The notes: generated by a model not told the origin, from the letters alone. Numbered from the stretch's first letter, positions 53,454 through 63,277 are shown. The stretch: DNA of 64,000 nucleotides from Bathynomus jamesi (GCA_023014485.1 JAJOZX010008795.1:48501-112500), one strand, 5' to 3'. Made by a program: numbers and translations.

Positions 53454-53956
53454 ATAACCTCATCATCATTTAATTTAAGATTAAAGTTTCTTATTGTCTA
53501 GAACTTCCAGAAGAATTTGTAAATAATTACTGTTAAAGTTTTTTGTTCAAGTCTAGAAATGAGAGGTTTCAAGTTGTTCTATTAAATCAAATTATAAGTA
53601 AAACTGAAAAATCTAAATTTCTAGTTTGCTTTCTATAAATCATTAAATATCGTTCATGGTACATAATGGGGAGATCAGTTCCACATTTGATCATCACAGG
53701 GAATAAGACTAAATAAAAAGTCATACATTGGAATAAGGTTTACTAAATTTGGTGATATTTTCAAGTCAAGGGAAAATTCTTGAATTAATTTTCAGTAGCA
53801 TAGGTCTTGCCTGTATTGTGCTTATTCCTGTTCATTCTTGTTTGTCCTGAAGTCTTTTCTCTTCCTTTTCTGCCTGAACACCTTTTTCCTTGCACCCACT
53901 CCTTAACATTCCAGCATATACTGTTTGCTTTCCATCGCTTGAATGCACTGTGGTGG
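53454..53956 (-). pseudogene. spacer containing one half of a transposon-split open frame
   Basis: From 53956 to about 53807 the minus strand is open (VHSSDGKQTVYAGMLRSG, then KEEKRLQDKQE and TGA). With the 9-bp duplication of element A kept once, the frame joins the sequence at 60345-60465 without a shift, giving about 86 codons. I do not recognise the product. It could be a terminal host exon or chance. 53454-53800 holds nothing else that I recognise. Confidence 0.3.
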
Positions 53957-54329
53957 TAGGGTGTGTCAATTTGGGAGGTGAAAATTAATTTTTGCCAATT
54001 CCTTCACTGAGGGGTTTTAAAAATATGTTTTTGGATGTGAAGAATTCAAATCTGCTATTATTTTTGTGATTGCTCAACACTTAGCTTGGTAAATCTACGT
54101 TTGATTAAAAAGCACATAAATTTCTCTCGGAAAACAACATTTATTAATTTTAGGTTCTCAAAATGTCAGGTAATGCTATAAAAATTTTAGTTTCTCTGCA
54201 TAAAACATATCCTAGTAATCATAAACCATATCCTTGTAATCATAAAACAACATTAGAAAGTAATGACATCAGTAAAAAAAAATATTTAAACAAGTTTCAT
54301 CAAGTCTTGCTTTGATTCGTTCTTGGACA

Positions 54330-54880
54330 TCAGCCGCCGACTTGCTTCTTGGCCTCTGATATAGCCCTCACGTTTCTCATGTGTATACACCCTGCCTGCT
54401 CTGTGACTTGTTTCATACACCTCTCTATTGACTGAGCATGACAGGGCCACTGTGGAACTTGCATAGGCTTGTCAAAGAACTTCTTTACTTCCGCTGTAGT
54501 CAGTTTACATGTCAAAGGAGGTTCAAATACCCCGTCAGACCAGTCTGTCAGCTCCAACACAGAAGAAGCACTGGGGTTGATGGAAGGTGTCTTCCTGGGA
54601 CGTACAGAAAGATCTCCAAGTGTGTCATCATCTCCACCCCTCATGTCAACAATCTTTTGGACACCAGCTCTCCTCTCCTCACTGTCATCTGAGCACAAGA
54701 GTGTCTGGATTATCATTTCGCTGAATGCATACCATGCTGAACGCTTGATGGTTGGCAAAACAGCATCCACTACAGCCTTCTTTTGCAGCCTAACTAGCCG
54801 CAGCTGAAACAAGATGTGGCGTGGGCGTTCCACCCAAGAGTGTTTTACTTTGATGTTGAACCAACAGGGGTAGTACACAC
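54330..54880 (-). pseudogene. Element A protein, C-terminal domain
   Basis: The frame continues over the hAT MITE junction (Val-Gly-Val-Tyr | Tyr-Pro-Cys-Trp). It reads YYPCWFNIKVKHSWVERPRH, then a helical stretch, and ends with a WPCHAQSIERCMKQVTEQ block. The same block (FPCHTQAVERLIKLVTEAS) ends the element B protein. A conserved Cys-x2-His-x3-x-Glu-Arg of this kind would suit the last catalytic Glu of a DDE enzyme. The stop is near 54330, 370 bp from the transposon end. Confidence 0.8.
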
Positions 54881-55688
54881 TAGTGATGGATCGAGTGGTC
54901 GGTTTTTCACAACCGCGGTTGCGGTTGTGTTTGCGGTTGTCGAATTTTTTCCAACCGCGGTTGCGGTTATCATATACTAGGAAAAATGCGTAATTATTAA
55001 CTGGATTTAGCCACTATAGTGCGATTTAGCCACACTTGGTACATAATATATACTAAATAGTATTTATTTAGTAAATACCTTATGTTGAACACAAGTTTTG
55101 CAATACACCGCTACCGCTATTTGTGTGTTGCAAAACTTGTGTTCAACATAAGGTATTTACTAAATAAATACTATTTAAATGAAGTATATTCTAAACTTAT
55201 ATAGCTATTATGAAAGAATAGGTCAAATTAATTAAAACCATATTTTGCACTAAGTGTGTTACCAGGATGAGGGACGAGGACCCATCGCACTGTTCATCCC
55301 ACCTACCACTTTCCCCAGCCTCCACCCATTGGAAAGTTATGGATTATTATTCATTTGAAAAACTATTGTACTAAAGGCGATTTTAGTTTGAAGAAAATTA
55401 AATAAAAATAAATGTTACTTCATGGAGCTCACAGAGTAATAACTTAGAGCGCAGTTTAAACCAATTTTACTACGGCAGCCGTATGACGTCACGTTTAAGC
55501 ACGCATAAGGAGACCCATCATTTTCTTTTTAAAAAAAGAAATATTTCTAATTAACCTAAAATTAAAATTAACTAAGCTTTTACAACCGCAACCGCACTTA
55601 TGGAACGGCGGTTGCGGTTACGGTTGCGGTTGTGAATTTTTGTGCGGTTGTAGTGTGGTTGCGGTTGCGGTTATTCGATCCATCACTA
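54881..55688. mobile_element. hAT MITE in the element A coding region
   Basis: TIR TAGTGATGGATCGA at both ends, duplication gtacacac (54873-54880 and 55689-55696). Subterminal regions are runs of ggttgcggtt and its complement. The centre holds a perfect 48-bp inverted repeat. Non-coding. Removing it and one duplication copy restores the reading frame of element A. Confidence 0.94.
55055..55176. repeat. perfect 48-bp hairpin inside the hAT MITE
   Basis: Arms 55055-55102 (aaatagtatttatttagtaa onward) and 55129-55176 are exact reverse complements, with a 26-nt loop containing accgctaccgct. It is the size and shape of a small-RNA precursor hairpin. Confidence 0.93.
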
Positions 55689-57055
55689 GTACACACCAAC
55701 AATGTATTCCACTATCAGTCTTAAGTTGTTGAGGGTTTTGCCTTTAAGGCCATGTTTTGAAACCCATATGCGACAAAGCCTGTTTGCTGTTGTCAACCAC
55801 CTTGAATGGCTCACTGGACCAATTTCAAGAAGGGCCAGATCTGTGGGAAGTTCTCCTGTCCTTATGGCCTGTGTGATCCTATACCCGTACGCTTGATCAG
55901 TAGAGAGATCCTTTACGACAGTCACTCAGTGAAGTAAGAGGCTCTCCAATTGAGAGTTTGGTGAATGAAGGATCAATTTCAAGTTCGGTTGCAGTGTCTA
56001 GCATCTTGCCAATGTTACCTGTCCACTTGTTGTTAGACAAGGTCTTCCCATCCAGTGCTGTGATCAAGTGTCGCAGGGGTAACTCGTTAGTGTGGAGGGC
56101 ACAAACCAACCAGATCAGCTTACGGCAAAGCTTGACCTCTACCCAATGCATGGAACCACCCTCCCAGCCAGTGTTAACATTTGTAGAATCACCTCCAATG
56201 GCCTGCAGGCTTTTATCAATGCCCTTCTTCTTCATGAAATCTACAAGATTATCAGCAATAACTTCAGCAGGTTTTTTTCTCATTGAGCCTTTCTCAGGAG
56301 TGAAGTGGTAGAGATATCTTCCACCTGGCTCACTGCACACAGAATAATGCTCTTCTTTGATGATGCTGGGGAACTGACGATCTGAATTGTCTGCTTTCAG
56401 CATAACTTTAGTTGTATCTTGACGGCCGTCAAAGAAGATGCAGTCAATTTCACCCTTCTTACAAAGATCATCAAATTCCTGATCCAGGGATCTCATAACT
56501 TTTTCTTGGGCCCTCTTGACTTTATTGTGATCAACTACAAGTCTCTTGTCTTCTTCAGTGATCAAGCCAACATCCATAAAGGCAGCAGTGGTGATGGCAG
56601 CTGTGGCACGCAGGCCAACACCATATCTGATGCTATGCATAGCAACATTAGGTATTTCTAATGTGTTGTACTCTGGCTTTTTATTGGAAGTTGAAGACGT
56701 GCTTGGTATTTCTAATGTCACTTCATAACTTCCATCCTTTCCATCTTGAGCATCAGCTATTTGTTCTTCATTTTCATCATCAGAGAAAATTATTTCATTT
56801 GATGGCATTGAAACATCCTGCTTACTTGTCTGCTTATATTCAGCAAGCCTTCTTCTTTCGTCTTCTTGCCGCTTCTGCTTTTTGACTTGTCTGTTGTGCT
56901 CAGGTTGATCTGGCAAGCCAATCTGATGTGGTCCAATAGAACCAGCCTTGTCTCTCTGACCTTTAATGAAAGCAAGTTCCTTCACAGGGATCTTCATCTC
57001 CCTAGGGCATGTACAGTTAATGTGAGTTTCGTTTTTGCAACCAGCATCTGCAAGG
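55686..57055 (-). pseudogene. Element A protein, central DDE-like region
   Basis: The 366-codon frame (56997-55897) shows a Lys/Arg-rich then acidic linker, a conserved block (RYGVGLRATAAITTAAFMD), then IDCIFFDGRQDTTKV (Asp about residue 190), AIGGDSTNVNTGWEGG (Asp about 270) and LVCALHTNELPLRHL. An Asp-x-x-x-Asn block followed by Cys-x-x-His-x2-x-Leu recalls the middle of hAT transposases (second Asp, then CxxH). A one-base shift near 55915 leads to SHSRWLTTANRLCRIW (55925-55686). Function is inferred to be transposition; the family is unassigned. Confidence 0.8.
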
Positions 57056-57300
57056 CAGCCAAATTCAGAGCAGAGAATTCAGAGCAGAAACCAACCAGAT
57101 CAGCTTACGGCAAAGCTTGACCTCTACCCAATGCATGGAACCACCCTCCCAGTCTTCTTGCCGCTTCTGCTTTTTGACTTGTCTGTTGTGCTCAGGTTGA
57201 TCTGGCAAGCCAATCTGATATGGTCCAATAGAACCAGACTTGTCTCTCTGACCTTTAATGAAAGCAAGTTCCTTCACACAGATCTTCATCTCCGTAGGGC
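57056..57300 (-). pseudogene. rearranged duplicate of element A coding sequence
   Basis: On the minus strand the run MKICVKELAFIKGQRDK ... KKQKRQED is followed abruptly by WEGGSMHWVEVKLCRK, which belongs about 230 codons further on. Then the Cys-rich text and MKIPVKELAFIKG start again at 57055. Plus-strand bases 57085-57149 nearly copy 56101-56165. This looks like a template switch during repair or replication, leaving a tandem, out-of-order copy. Confidence 0.85.
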
Positions 57301-57308
57301 ATGTACAG

Positions 57309-57752
57309 TAGGGTGGATGGATTTTACATTTTTTTCGATTTCCATATTCTAATAGAGACAAAAACTTGCGCATGCATGAGAAAATAGCCTCTGCAAAATT
57401 TTAGCTTAATAGGTAATCATCTTCTGCCCCCGGCAGAGCGATGAAAATCATATTTTAGTAGTCAAAAACGTATTTTTCTTATAATTTTTAAAATATTTCA
57501 ATATGCATCAAAATTATTCCTAATAACTATAAAGTCGATGAAAAACACCTCATATGATCGTTTTTCCAAGCGCGTTGTCCTACGTTAATATCTTTTGCCC
57601 CCGGCAACAACGTCAAATGTTGAAAAAATAGGTAATTTATATACATATTTTCAGATCGGCTCTTTGTCTTAATGATGCATTTATATATTTCCCATATCAT
57701 TTATATCGTTGCTTAGGCATGAAATAACACACGCAAAATTTGATGACTCTAG
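57309..57752. repeat. Element B left terminal inverted repeat
   Basis: 444 bp, starting TAGGGTGGATGGATTTTAC. The motif atcttctgcccccgg recurs in diverged form at about 57419, 57589 and (just inside) 57758, spaced about 170 bp. This suggests the arm was built from three diverged subunits and that the motif is a protein-binding site. Confidence 0.9.
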
Positions 57753-57958
57753 AGTAATATCTTCTGTCCCCGAGAAAAGTCTAAATGTGGATTATAATTA
57801 CGTTAATGCGATGTTATAAGTACGATAAGTACTAAGTACAGCTCCTCGCTTGCTAATTTTATAAAATTAGCAACCCAGAACTCACCACGAGGAGGTGGCT
57901 GTACGTCGAGTTCCACCCTATCCAGCCCCAACCACCCTTCCTTTGGCTGCATGTCGAT

Positions 57959-58650
57959 TTACATACGGTAATCTTTCTTAGAATCAAATCGTGGAATTTT
58001 TGTTCGGGAATGAAGACGGGAGTGGATGAATCCGTCCCTCTCTTCTATTGCACTTACACTGGCAGAGGCTTCGGTTACTAATTTGATGAGTCTCTCGACC
58101 GCTTGAGTATGACAAGGGAATAGTGGGATCAGTCCATCAGGCTGGTCTCCCGTTTCAACAAACTCTTTTATTCGGGTATCAGGTATTGTTTTTGTAACGG
58201 GGGGTTCGGTCACCTCAGCCGTTTGCCAGTTGATCATTTCGTAATAGTTTTGACTATCGTAGAGCAGCTCAGGCATGGCGAAGGCTCGAATTTCCCCGCT
58301 GGTGATTGTTTTGATCGTGCTTTTAATATTCTTCTCCATCCCAATTCTCTTATGTGTTGCTCATCGGCATGTAGCATGGAGATCAAAATATTTTCTGGGT
58401 GAGCAAAGAAAGAATTTCTACGGAGGACTTTGTTGGCGATTGTCTTAGATCTTTGAGGCATGGTCTGAGAGAGACGCATCATTTCGAAAAAATGTTTTGC
58501 GCCCTCAGTGAAACTGGAGTTTTTCTTTATCTTAAACCAAATTGGTGCGTAAACTGTCATAATGAATCGCACAATTTCGTTGAAGGTGCTGGAGGGTTCA
58601 CTGGTTGAAACATAGAGGCGCAGAAATCTATTTGCTGTTGTCAGCCACAG
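57959..58650 (-). pseudogene. Element B protein, C-terminal part
   Basis: Reading down: WLTTANRFLRLYVSTSE, VYAPIWFKIKKNSSFTEGAK, HPENILISMLHADEQHIREL, then after a frameshift near 58300 NWQTAEVTEPPVTKT and FPCHTQAVERLIKLVTEAS, ending KKDYRM. It aligns with the end of the element A protein over its whole length. Known dispersed arthropod and cnidarian proteins, from memory, share this wording; I cannot name the family. Confidence 0.8.
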
Positions 58651-58819
58651 CGGCGATGTCTTTGAATGGAGGTTCCTTCTTTGATGATCTCAACTCAGTT
58701 CTCACATGATGGTAGTATTGCATCACATCTTCACATGTGGGAAAACATCGCAAATTCAAATCTTTCCCAGCACCAAATATTGGACACGTAACCGATCTTC
58801 TAGTTGTAGCGGTAGCCAT
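58628..58819 (-). pseudogene. Element B protein, N-terminal remnant
   Basis: It begins MATATTRRSVTCPIFGAG with ATG at 58819, then FPTCEDVMQYYHHVRTEL. It joins the WLTTANR block out of frame at about 58650, the point of internal deletion. The element A N-terminus (60026) also starts with a basic lead followed by a Thr-Leu-Arg-Asp-Val-Leu-Lys-Tyr block, consistent with homology. Confidence 0.7.
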
Positions 58820-59113
58820 CCTGTAAAGATTAAAGAATAATGTATTGTTCTGTTACGCAATAAAATCGAAAAAAACAGAGTTATGAGAAAAACAAACAAG
58901 GATATGAGCAGAGAGATTGAGCACACTGAGGACTCTGAGTGAGGAATCCCCCCCCCCCACACACACACTGAGGACTCGAGGAGCCAGCTGCAAAATACAC
59001 ACCTGCCTTCGACGCTGTCAAAAGGCAACTGAGGGAACTGCGCAGTGCGTACTGGCGCGTCAGTGGCAGCTGCTGCTGGCAGCACTCACCAGAGATGACC
59101 TTTAAACCCTAGC
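58820..59113. other. Element B interior, upstream side
   Basis: Non-coding DNA between the N-terminal remnant and the right arm. A C10 run followed by acacacac (58949-58968) and the near-direct repeat actgaggactc (58921 and 58968) are the only notable items. It probably holds the promoter of the element B gene. Confidence 0.5.
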
Positions 59114-59558
59114 CTAGAGTCATAAAATTTTGCGTGTGTTATTTCATCCCTAAGCAACGATATAAATGCTATGGGAAATATATAAATGCATTATTTAAGA
59201 CAAAGAGCCGATCTGAAAATATGTATATAAATTACCTATTTTTTCAACATTTGACGTTGTTGCCGGGGGCAAAAGATATTAACGTAGGACAACGCGCTTG
59301 GAAAAACGATCATATGAGGTGTTTTTCATCGACTTTATAGTTATTAGGAATAATTTTGATGCATATTGAAATATTTTAAAAATTATAAGAAAAATACGTT
59401 TTTGACTACTAAAATATGATTTTCATCGCTCTGCCGGGGGCAGAAGATGATTACCTATTAAGCTAAGATTTTGCAGAGGCTATTTTCTCATGCATGCGCA
59501 AGTTTTTGTCTCTATTAGAATATGGAAATCGAAAAAAATGTAAAATCGATCCACCCTA
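59114..59558. repeat. Element B right terminal inverted repeat
   Basis: 445 bp, inverse of 57309-57752 with a handful of substitutions (for example GGATcGATTTT against GGATgGATTTT near the tip). Confidence 0.9.
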
Positions 59559-59566
59559 ATGTACAG

Positions 59567-60026
59567 TTAATGTGAGTTTCATTTTTGCAACCAGCATCTG
59601 CAAGGCAGCCAAATTCAGAGCAGAGAACACTTTTACACTTGCAACTGAGGATGTCAAAAAGCTTGTCAAGTTTTGCAATGAAAGCCTCTTTGACATGTAG
59701 CTTTCCTCTCCCAAGAGATATGTTTTGGCCTGCTCCCAGCTCTCTTGGATCTTGTTTAAGATTGTGACTCGTGAATTTACAACGGGGGCTACAAAAGAAC
59801 TGTTTGCTCGTTCCCACTTTTCAAGCACTTTAGGGTAAATGTCCTTTGCAAGACTGGCTGCTGGGTAGTTTCTCACATCCTCACCACTTTGTTCTCTTAG
59901 CAGTAGCCCATATTTCAGAACGTCTCGCAGAGTTGGGAGTTCAGAGGGCAACAACTCTCTACCAGTTCCAATTAGGTTGCTCATATGTGTGAATGTCCCC
60001 AGTCTTGTCCTCCTTTTAGAAGCCAT
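59567..60026 (-). pseudogene. Element A protein, N-terminal Cys-rich region
   Basis: ATG 60026 starts MASKRRTRLGTFTHMSNLIG, then LPTLRDVLKYGLLLREQS and WEQAKTYLLG. A one-base shift (an apparently missing G in a GGG run near 59715) leads to FIAKLDKLFDILSCKCKSVL and CSEFGCLADAGCKNE, a run of about eight Cys. These could form a zinc-binding DNA-recognition domain. The reading then crosses the element B insertion and continues at 57300 as CTCPTEMKICVKEL. Confidence 0.8.
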
Positions 60027-60344
60027 TGTAGGTCAATTCCCACTGGTTAGGATGGTAGCACTGACGGACAAGTAATCTTCAGCACACTGATGAATATGTT
60101 TCAACCTGTGAAATAAGCAAAACAGCAGTGCATTATATATAGAGCATATATAATTATTAATATAATAATTATTATAATTCCACAAAAAAGTCAAAAAAGT
60201 CACTATTTTTATGTAGCTTCTTACCAAGCAAAACTAAATTATATTAAATTAACAAAAATATCTTTAGAATTCCTAAGTCATGCTGCAACGTTTTAGCACC
60301 CCTCATATTTGGAATTTGAAAGTTGAAAAATTCGACACACCCTA
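60027..60344. other. Element A 5' end (promoter side)
   Basis: AT-rich terminal region between the start codon and the transposon end. Tandem taattattat text near 60150. No other feature seen. Confidence 0.6.
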
Positions 60345-60564
60345 CTGTGGTGGTCTTGCTCTTCCTGCTTGACATTTTTGTGAATGGTCCTCGCTCACTT
60401 GATATCCAGTATACTGCTTGGGAGAGATCTTTGAGTCCAGCTTCATCTCCTGCCTTCCAGTCTATTCACTTTGCATGTACTTTGTGGCTGGCCAGTAGAA
60501 TTTAATTTCTACCATAGGAAGAACTGTTTCCAGAGTCAAATCCAGGTGGGTTCAAGTTTTCCCA
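60345..60564 (-). pseudogene. other half of the transposon-split open frame
   Basis: The minus strand from about 60465 reads WKAGDEAGLKDLSQAVYWIS and SERGPFTKMSSRKSKTTT, up to the element A duplication, then resumes at 53956. An in-frame TGA lies just upstream (about 60467), where tgaatag|act could be a splice acceptor. Host origin is possible but unproven. 60466-60564 has no recognised content. Confidence 0.3.
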
Positions 60565-61747
60565 CAACGCCTTACTGTTCTGTCAGCTCGAAATATGTTA
60601 TAGTTGTCAATTTGTATTTCTTTTTTGTCAATACGAAACTCAGTTTTCACGGTTCACTTGGCAGTCCTTCAGATGGATTTCCGTGAGGCATGCAAAGTCT
60701 GCTCTGGTTTTTTGCATGAAACCTTTCAAGTATGTGACTTTGTCCAGGGAATGGTTTGGTTTAAGGCCCTGAATGTTGACTAAGATTATTTTTATTGTTT
60801 CGCTTTCGATTTTCACTTCATGTATATTAGCTTCGTTTTCCAATGGTAGTACATATTTCGTTGTCTTGATCCTCCGAGAATTTTCCTCTCTACCTGTTGT
60901 ACGGCTCTTGGATCCCCATATTTGTCAGTTGGCTTTGTATTTGCTGGATGGTATTTAATAGTTGGATTGTGTTGGCTACATCTAAAATCTTGGTAGCCCT
61001 CTTTATTACTAGTTTTGTCTGCTCACCTGTCGTGTTCCTTTGATGGTGGTGGTAACGGCATATTTGTCCGTATTTGCAGCTCCCATATCTTGCATAGGTT
61101 TTGAAGATAGTAAGGTGGTGGAACTTGAATTTGTTTTCAAATTTACATATCCATTTTGTAATGGAAGTTACATAAAGTGGTATGTGCATAGATGCATTGG
61201 CCATCCCGGTATCTGCAATGTCCTTTTGCATAATATTTATATATATTTTCTACGTTTCTAGTTCTTGTCGTCTGTTTATTTTCTATGTTTTTAGTTTTTG
61301 TCGTCTTTTTATCATTATCCTCGTTAGGCAGTTTTACCATGCCGTAGATTTTACTTGTCTCTTCTCTTTCTTTTACGGTGATGTCGTCCTTCCGTTTTAT
61401 ATTCTCATTTGTTTCCTCTCTCATCCATACCGTTTTGCTTTGGGACATTTCGGTACACTTTTTCCATTATTCTCTCCTTTTCATATTCATATTCGTATTT
61501 CCATTTCTCTAAATATGGCAAATGAGTTTACAATCTCGGTACATGCGTCACAAAGAAGTTTGATGCCCGTGATTTGTTTAGCGTTCGACACAAGGGATAT
61601 TTTCCAATCATCCCAATTCATACAATTAAAGTCGTGCAATTTTTGACAGAAATCACACCTGACTGCCACATTTTTAGTTGTTTCTAAATTATACAAGTTG
61701 CAAATCAAGTGAGAATTTAAACCCATGGCCGTGTTATCTATTACCAT
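60565..61747 (-). pseudogene. LINE 5' part: ORF1 with CCCH fingers and start of endonuclease
   Basis: ORF1 starts at ATG 61747, with a PHD-like Cys set (VRCDFCQKLHDFNC; LCDACTE). Then come acidic/basic linkers and CCCH fingers: YKYYAKGHCRYRDGQCIYAH and YARYGSCKYGQICRYHH in shifted frames. The endonuclease start is KIILVNIQGLKPNHSLDKV, CLTEIHLKDCQ (catalytic Glu), then IQIDNYNIFRADRTVRRCG. It is cut off at about 60565. Such CCCH-bearing ORF1s accompany CR1/L2-like LINEs, and LINE-D may be the same family. Confidence 0.8.
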
Positions 61748-62196
61748 AGTCGCTCAAAACACACACAATTGTTTTTTTCTTTCACTGGGTGCCGGTCACG
61801 AGGGTTTCGAGGGTTTGGGTTTTATGATCTTTTTCCTGCCTTGTTCTAAACTTTTCTCAAATGCCTACCGTGTTTTGATTAAATATATACTTGTGATCAT
61901 TTGTGTAAACTATATTGCACTTTCTAACATTCAATGAATTTCACTTTATAATTTATGGGCACGGATTCACTGATATTTTACACTTTCAGGTGCAGATAGA
62001 ATAAACCGCCGAGAAGTTATCTCCATTTTATTTTGATATTATACAGAGAGAGAAACAAAGCGTCCATTCCCCGCGAGGTACAAACAAACTATATCTGCGT
62101 GTATATGTATATAAAATTGAAAAATAAATATTTCTATGATTCCGGACTTTTGAAACAAAACCGGACTCGAAAGAATATTTATTTTTCAATTATATA
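61748..62196 (-). other. LINE 5' UTR region and small inverted repeat
   Basis: Non-coding sequence upstream of the ORF1 start. At 62115-62135 and 62172-62191 the arms aattgaaaaataaatatt and aatatttatttttcaatt form a hairpin around two direct ccggac motifs, directly next to the mariner MITE. Confidence 0.5.
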
Positions 62197-62770
62197 CAGG
62201 GTGTCCGAGAATTATCTGTACAAATTTTGGCTGTTATTAAAAGTCAACCATGAAGTGTAGAAACTCCAGTTTTATCCTATTTTACAGAGAATCTCATTAC
62301 GTTTTTTCTGATACCAAGTTTTGACAAGTTTGTTTAGAAATTCCAGTGTGTCCGAACATTATCTGTACAATTTCATCTTTTAATAAAATTCTTGATAACA
62401 CACGTAAAATTCTTAAACAAGATTATTTAGAATCTGTATTTTCAAATGTTTCTTTTATTAAAGTAACGTTGTTACAAACATTCGATATGTGCACCATTAG
62501 TGATTCGCAAAACATCCAATCGATACTCCAAATGTTGCCAGGTACGCTGCAGCATATCCACATCAATTCGCTCAATAGCAGCTGTGATTCTTGCTTTTAA
62601 ATCATCAATGTCTGTCACCCGCGTACATTTCTAAAAAACTTATCAAAACGTGATATCGAAAAAAATGTAATGAGATTCTCTGTAAAATGGGACAACACTG
62701 GAATTTCTACACTTCATGGTTGACTTTTAATAACAGCCAAACATTGTACAGATAATTCTCGGACACCCGG
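62197..62770 (-). mobile_element. mariner-like MITE with long inverted repeats
   Basis: CAGGGTGTCCGAGAATTATC and its inverted copy ending GGACACCCGG are flanked by TA (62195-62196 and 62771-62772). The arms extend about 135 bp. The interior (62600-62400, minus) reads KARITAAIERIDVDMLQRTW then LDVLRITNGAHIE, the C-terminus of a Tc1/mariner transposase, with a stop soon after. It is a deletion derivative of an autonomous element. Confidence 0.92.
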
Positions 62771-62848
62771 TATATAACCTTGGTTAACCTTGGTTTTGCT
62801 TCCGCCAGAATTATTCATTCTGACGAAAGTCAAGCTTGTCACTCCACC

Positions 62849-62937
62849 TTAGACCTGCAATTTAACCTGGAATCCGAACCACGCCTTACCAGCAACCCAG
62901 CGTCTTAACCACTAGGCTACACAGGGTGCCCATTTAT
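62849..62937 (-). mobile_element. SINE module 2 (single)
   Basis: The minus strand reads TAGCCTAGTGGTTAAGACG (A box) and GGTTCGGATTCCAGG (B box), nearly the same as module 2 of the dimer at 37533. Module 1 is absent here. It is not a functional tRNA: there is no matching acceptor stem. Confidence 0.8.
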
Positions 62938-62980
62938 CTACTAACAATGTCTATTTTCCATATGAGTCCAGACTTCTGGG

Positions 62981-63037
62981 ACACTATATATATATATATA
63001 TACACATATATATATATATATATATACACACACACCA
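62981..63037. repeat. TA/CA microsatellite
   Basis: Two (TA)n tracts joined by acacata and ending in (AC)n. Confidence 0.9.
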
Positions 63038-63068
63038 CATTTCAACTGCAAAGAACACGCAGTATAAA

Positions 63069-63277
63069 TAACGTAAAGAACGACGTTTGTATAGGAGAAC
63101 ATTCCGCGCAAGATGAGAAGAGAGAACGAACAAATGAAAAAATGAGGTAACCACCCGGGAATCGAACCCGGGATCTTCCGATTGCCGGTCAGATATGATA
63201 ACCATTTTTTCATTTGTTCGTTCTCTCTTCTCATCTTGCGCGGAATGTTCTCCTATACAAGCGTCGTTCTTTACGTT
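63069..63277. repeat. 75-bp inverted repeat around a tRNA-like core
   Basis: Left arm 63069-63143 (taacgtaaagaacgacg onward) and right arm 63203-63277 are almost exact reverse complements. The roughly 59-bp centre on the minus strand contains GGTTATCATATCTGACCGG and cccgggttcgattcccggg, a perfect T-arm with B box. The centre is probably a SINE tRNA head in which two copies faced each other. Confidence 0.88.

Larger units (their letters stand above)
57309..59558 (-). mobile_element. Element B: internally deleted relative of element A with ~445-bp TIRs
   Basis: Ends TAGGGTGGAT and ATCCACCCTA are flanked by atgtacag on both sides (57301-57308 and 59559-59566). Arms 57309-57752 and 59114-59558 are near-identical inverted repeats. 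The interior codes for the first ~60 and last ~200 residues of a protein of the element A group; the middle, with the Asp residues, is gone. It sits in the Cys-rich region of element A. Confidence 0.93.
53957..60344 (-). mobile_element. Element A: DNA transposon of an unassigned DDE-like group
   Basis: Ends TAGGGTGTGTCAATTT and inverted (AAATTCGACACACCCTA) are flanked by the 9-mer ctgtggtgg on both sides (53948-53956 and 60345-60353). It contains element B (57309-59558) and a hAT MITE (54881-55688). Without them about 3.3 kb remain, coding for one long minus-strand protein (pieces 60026-59567, 57300-57056, 57055-55686 and 54880-54330). Part of the coding sequence is duplicated and rearranged. 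The termini, duplication size and protein do not match a superfamily I can name. Confidence 0.85.

Noticed and set aside
56419..57120. Plus-strand frames of 60-84 codons over element A
   Set aside because: Antisense shadows of the long minus-strand coding sequence.
53957..60344. Element A as a Mutator-like element
   Set aside because: A 9-bp duplication and long TIRs in its relative would fit, but the protein lacks the MULE motif layout as I know it, and element A itself has short, imperfect TIRs. Left unassigned.
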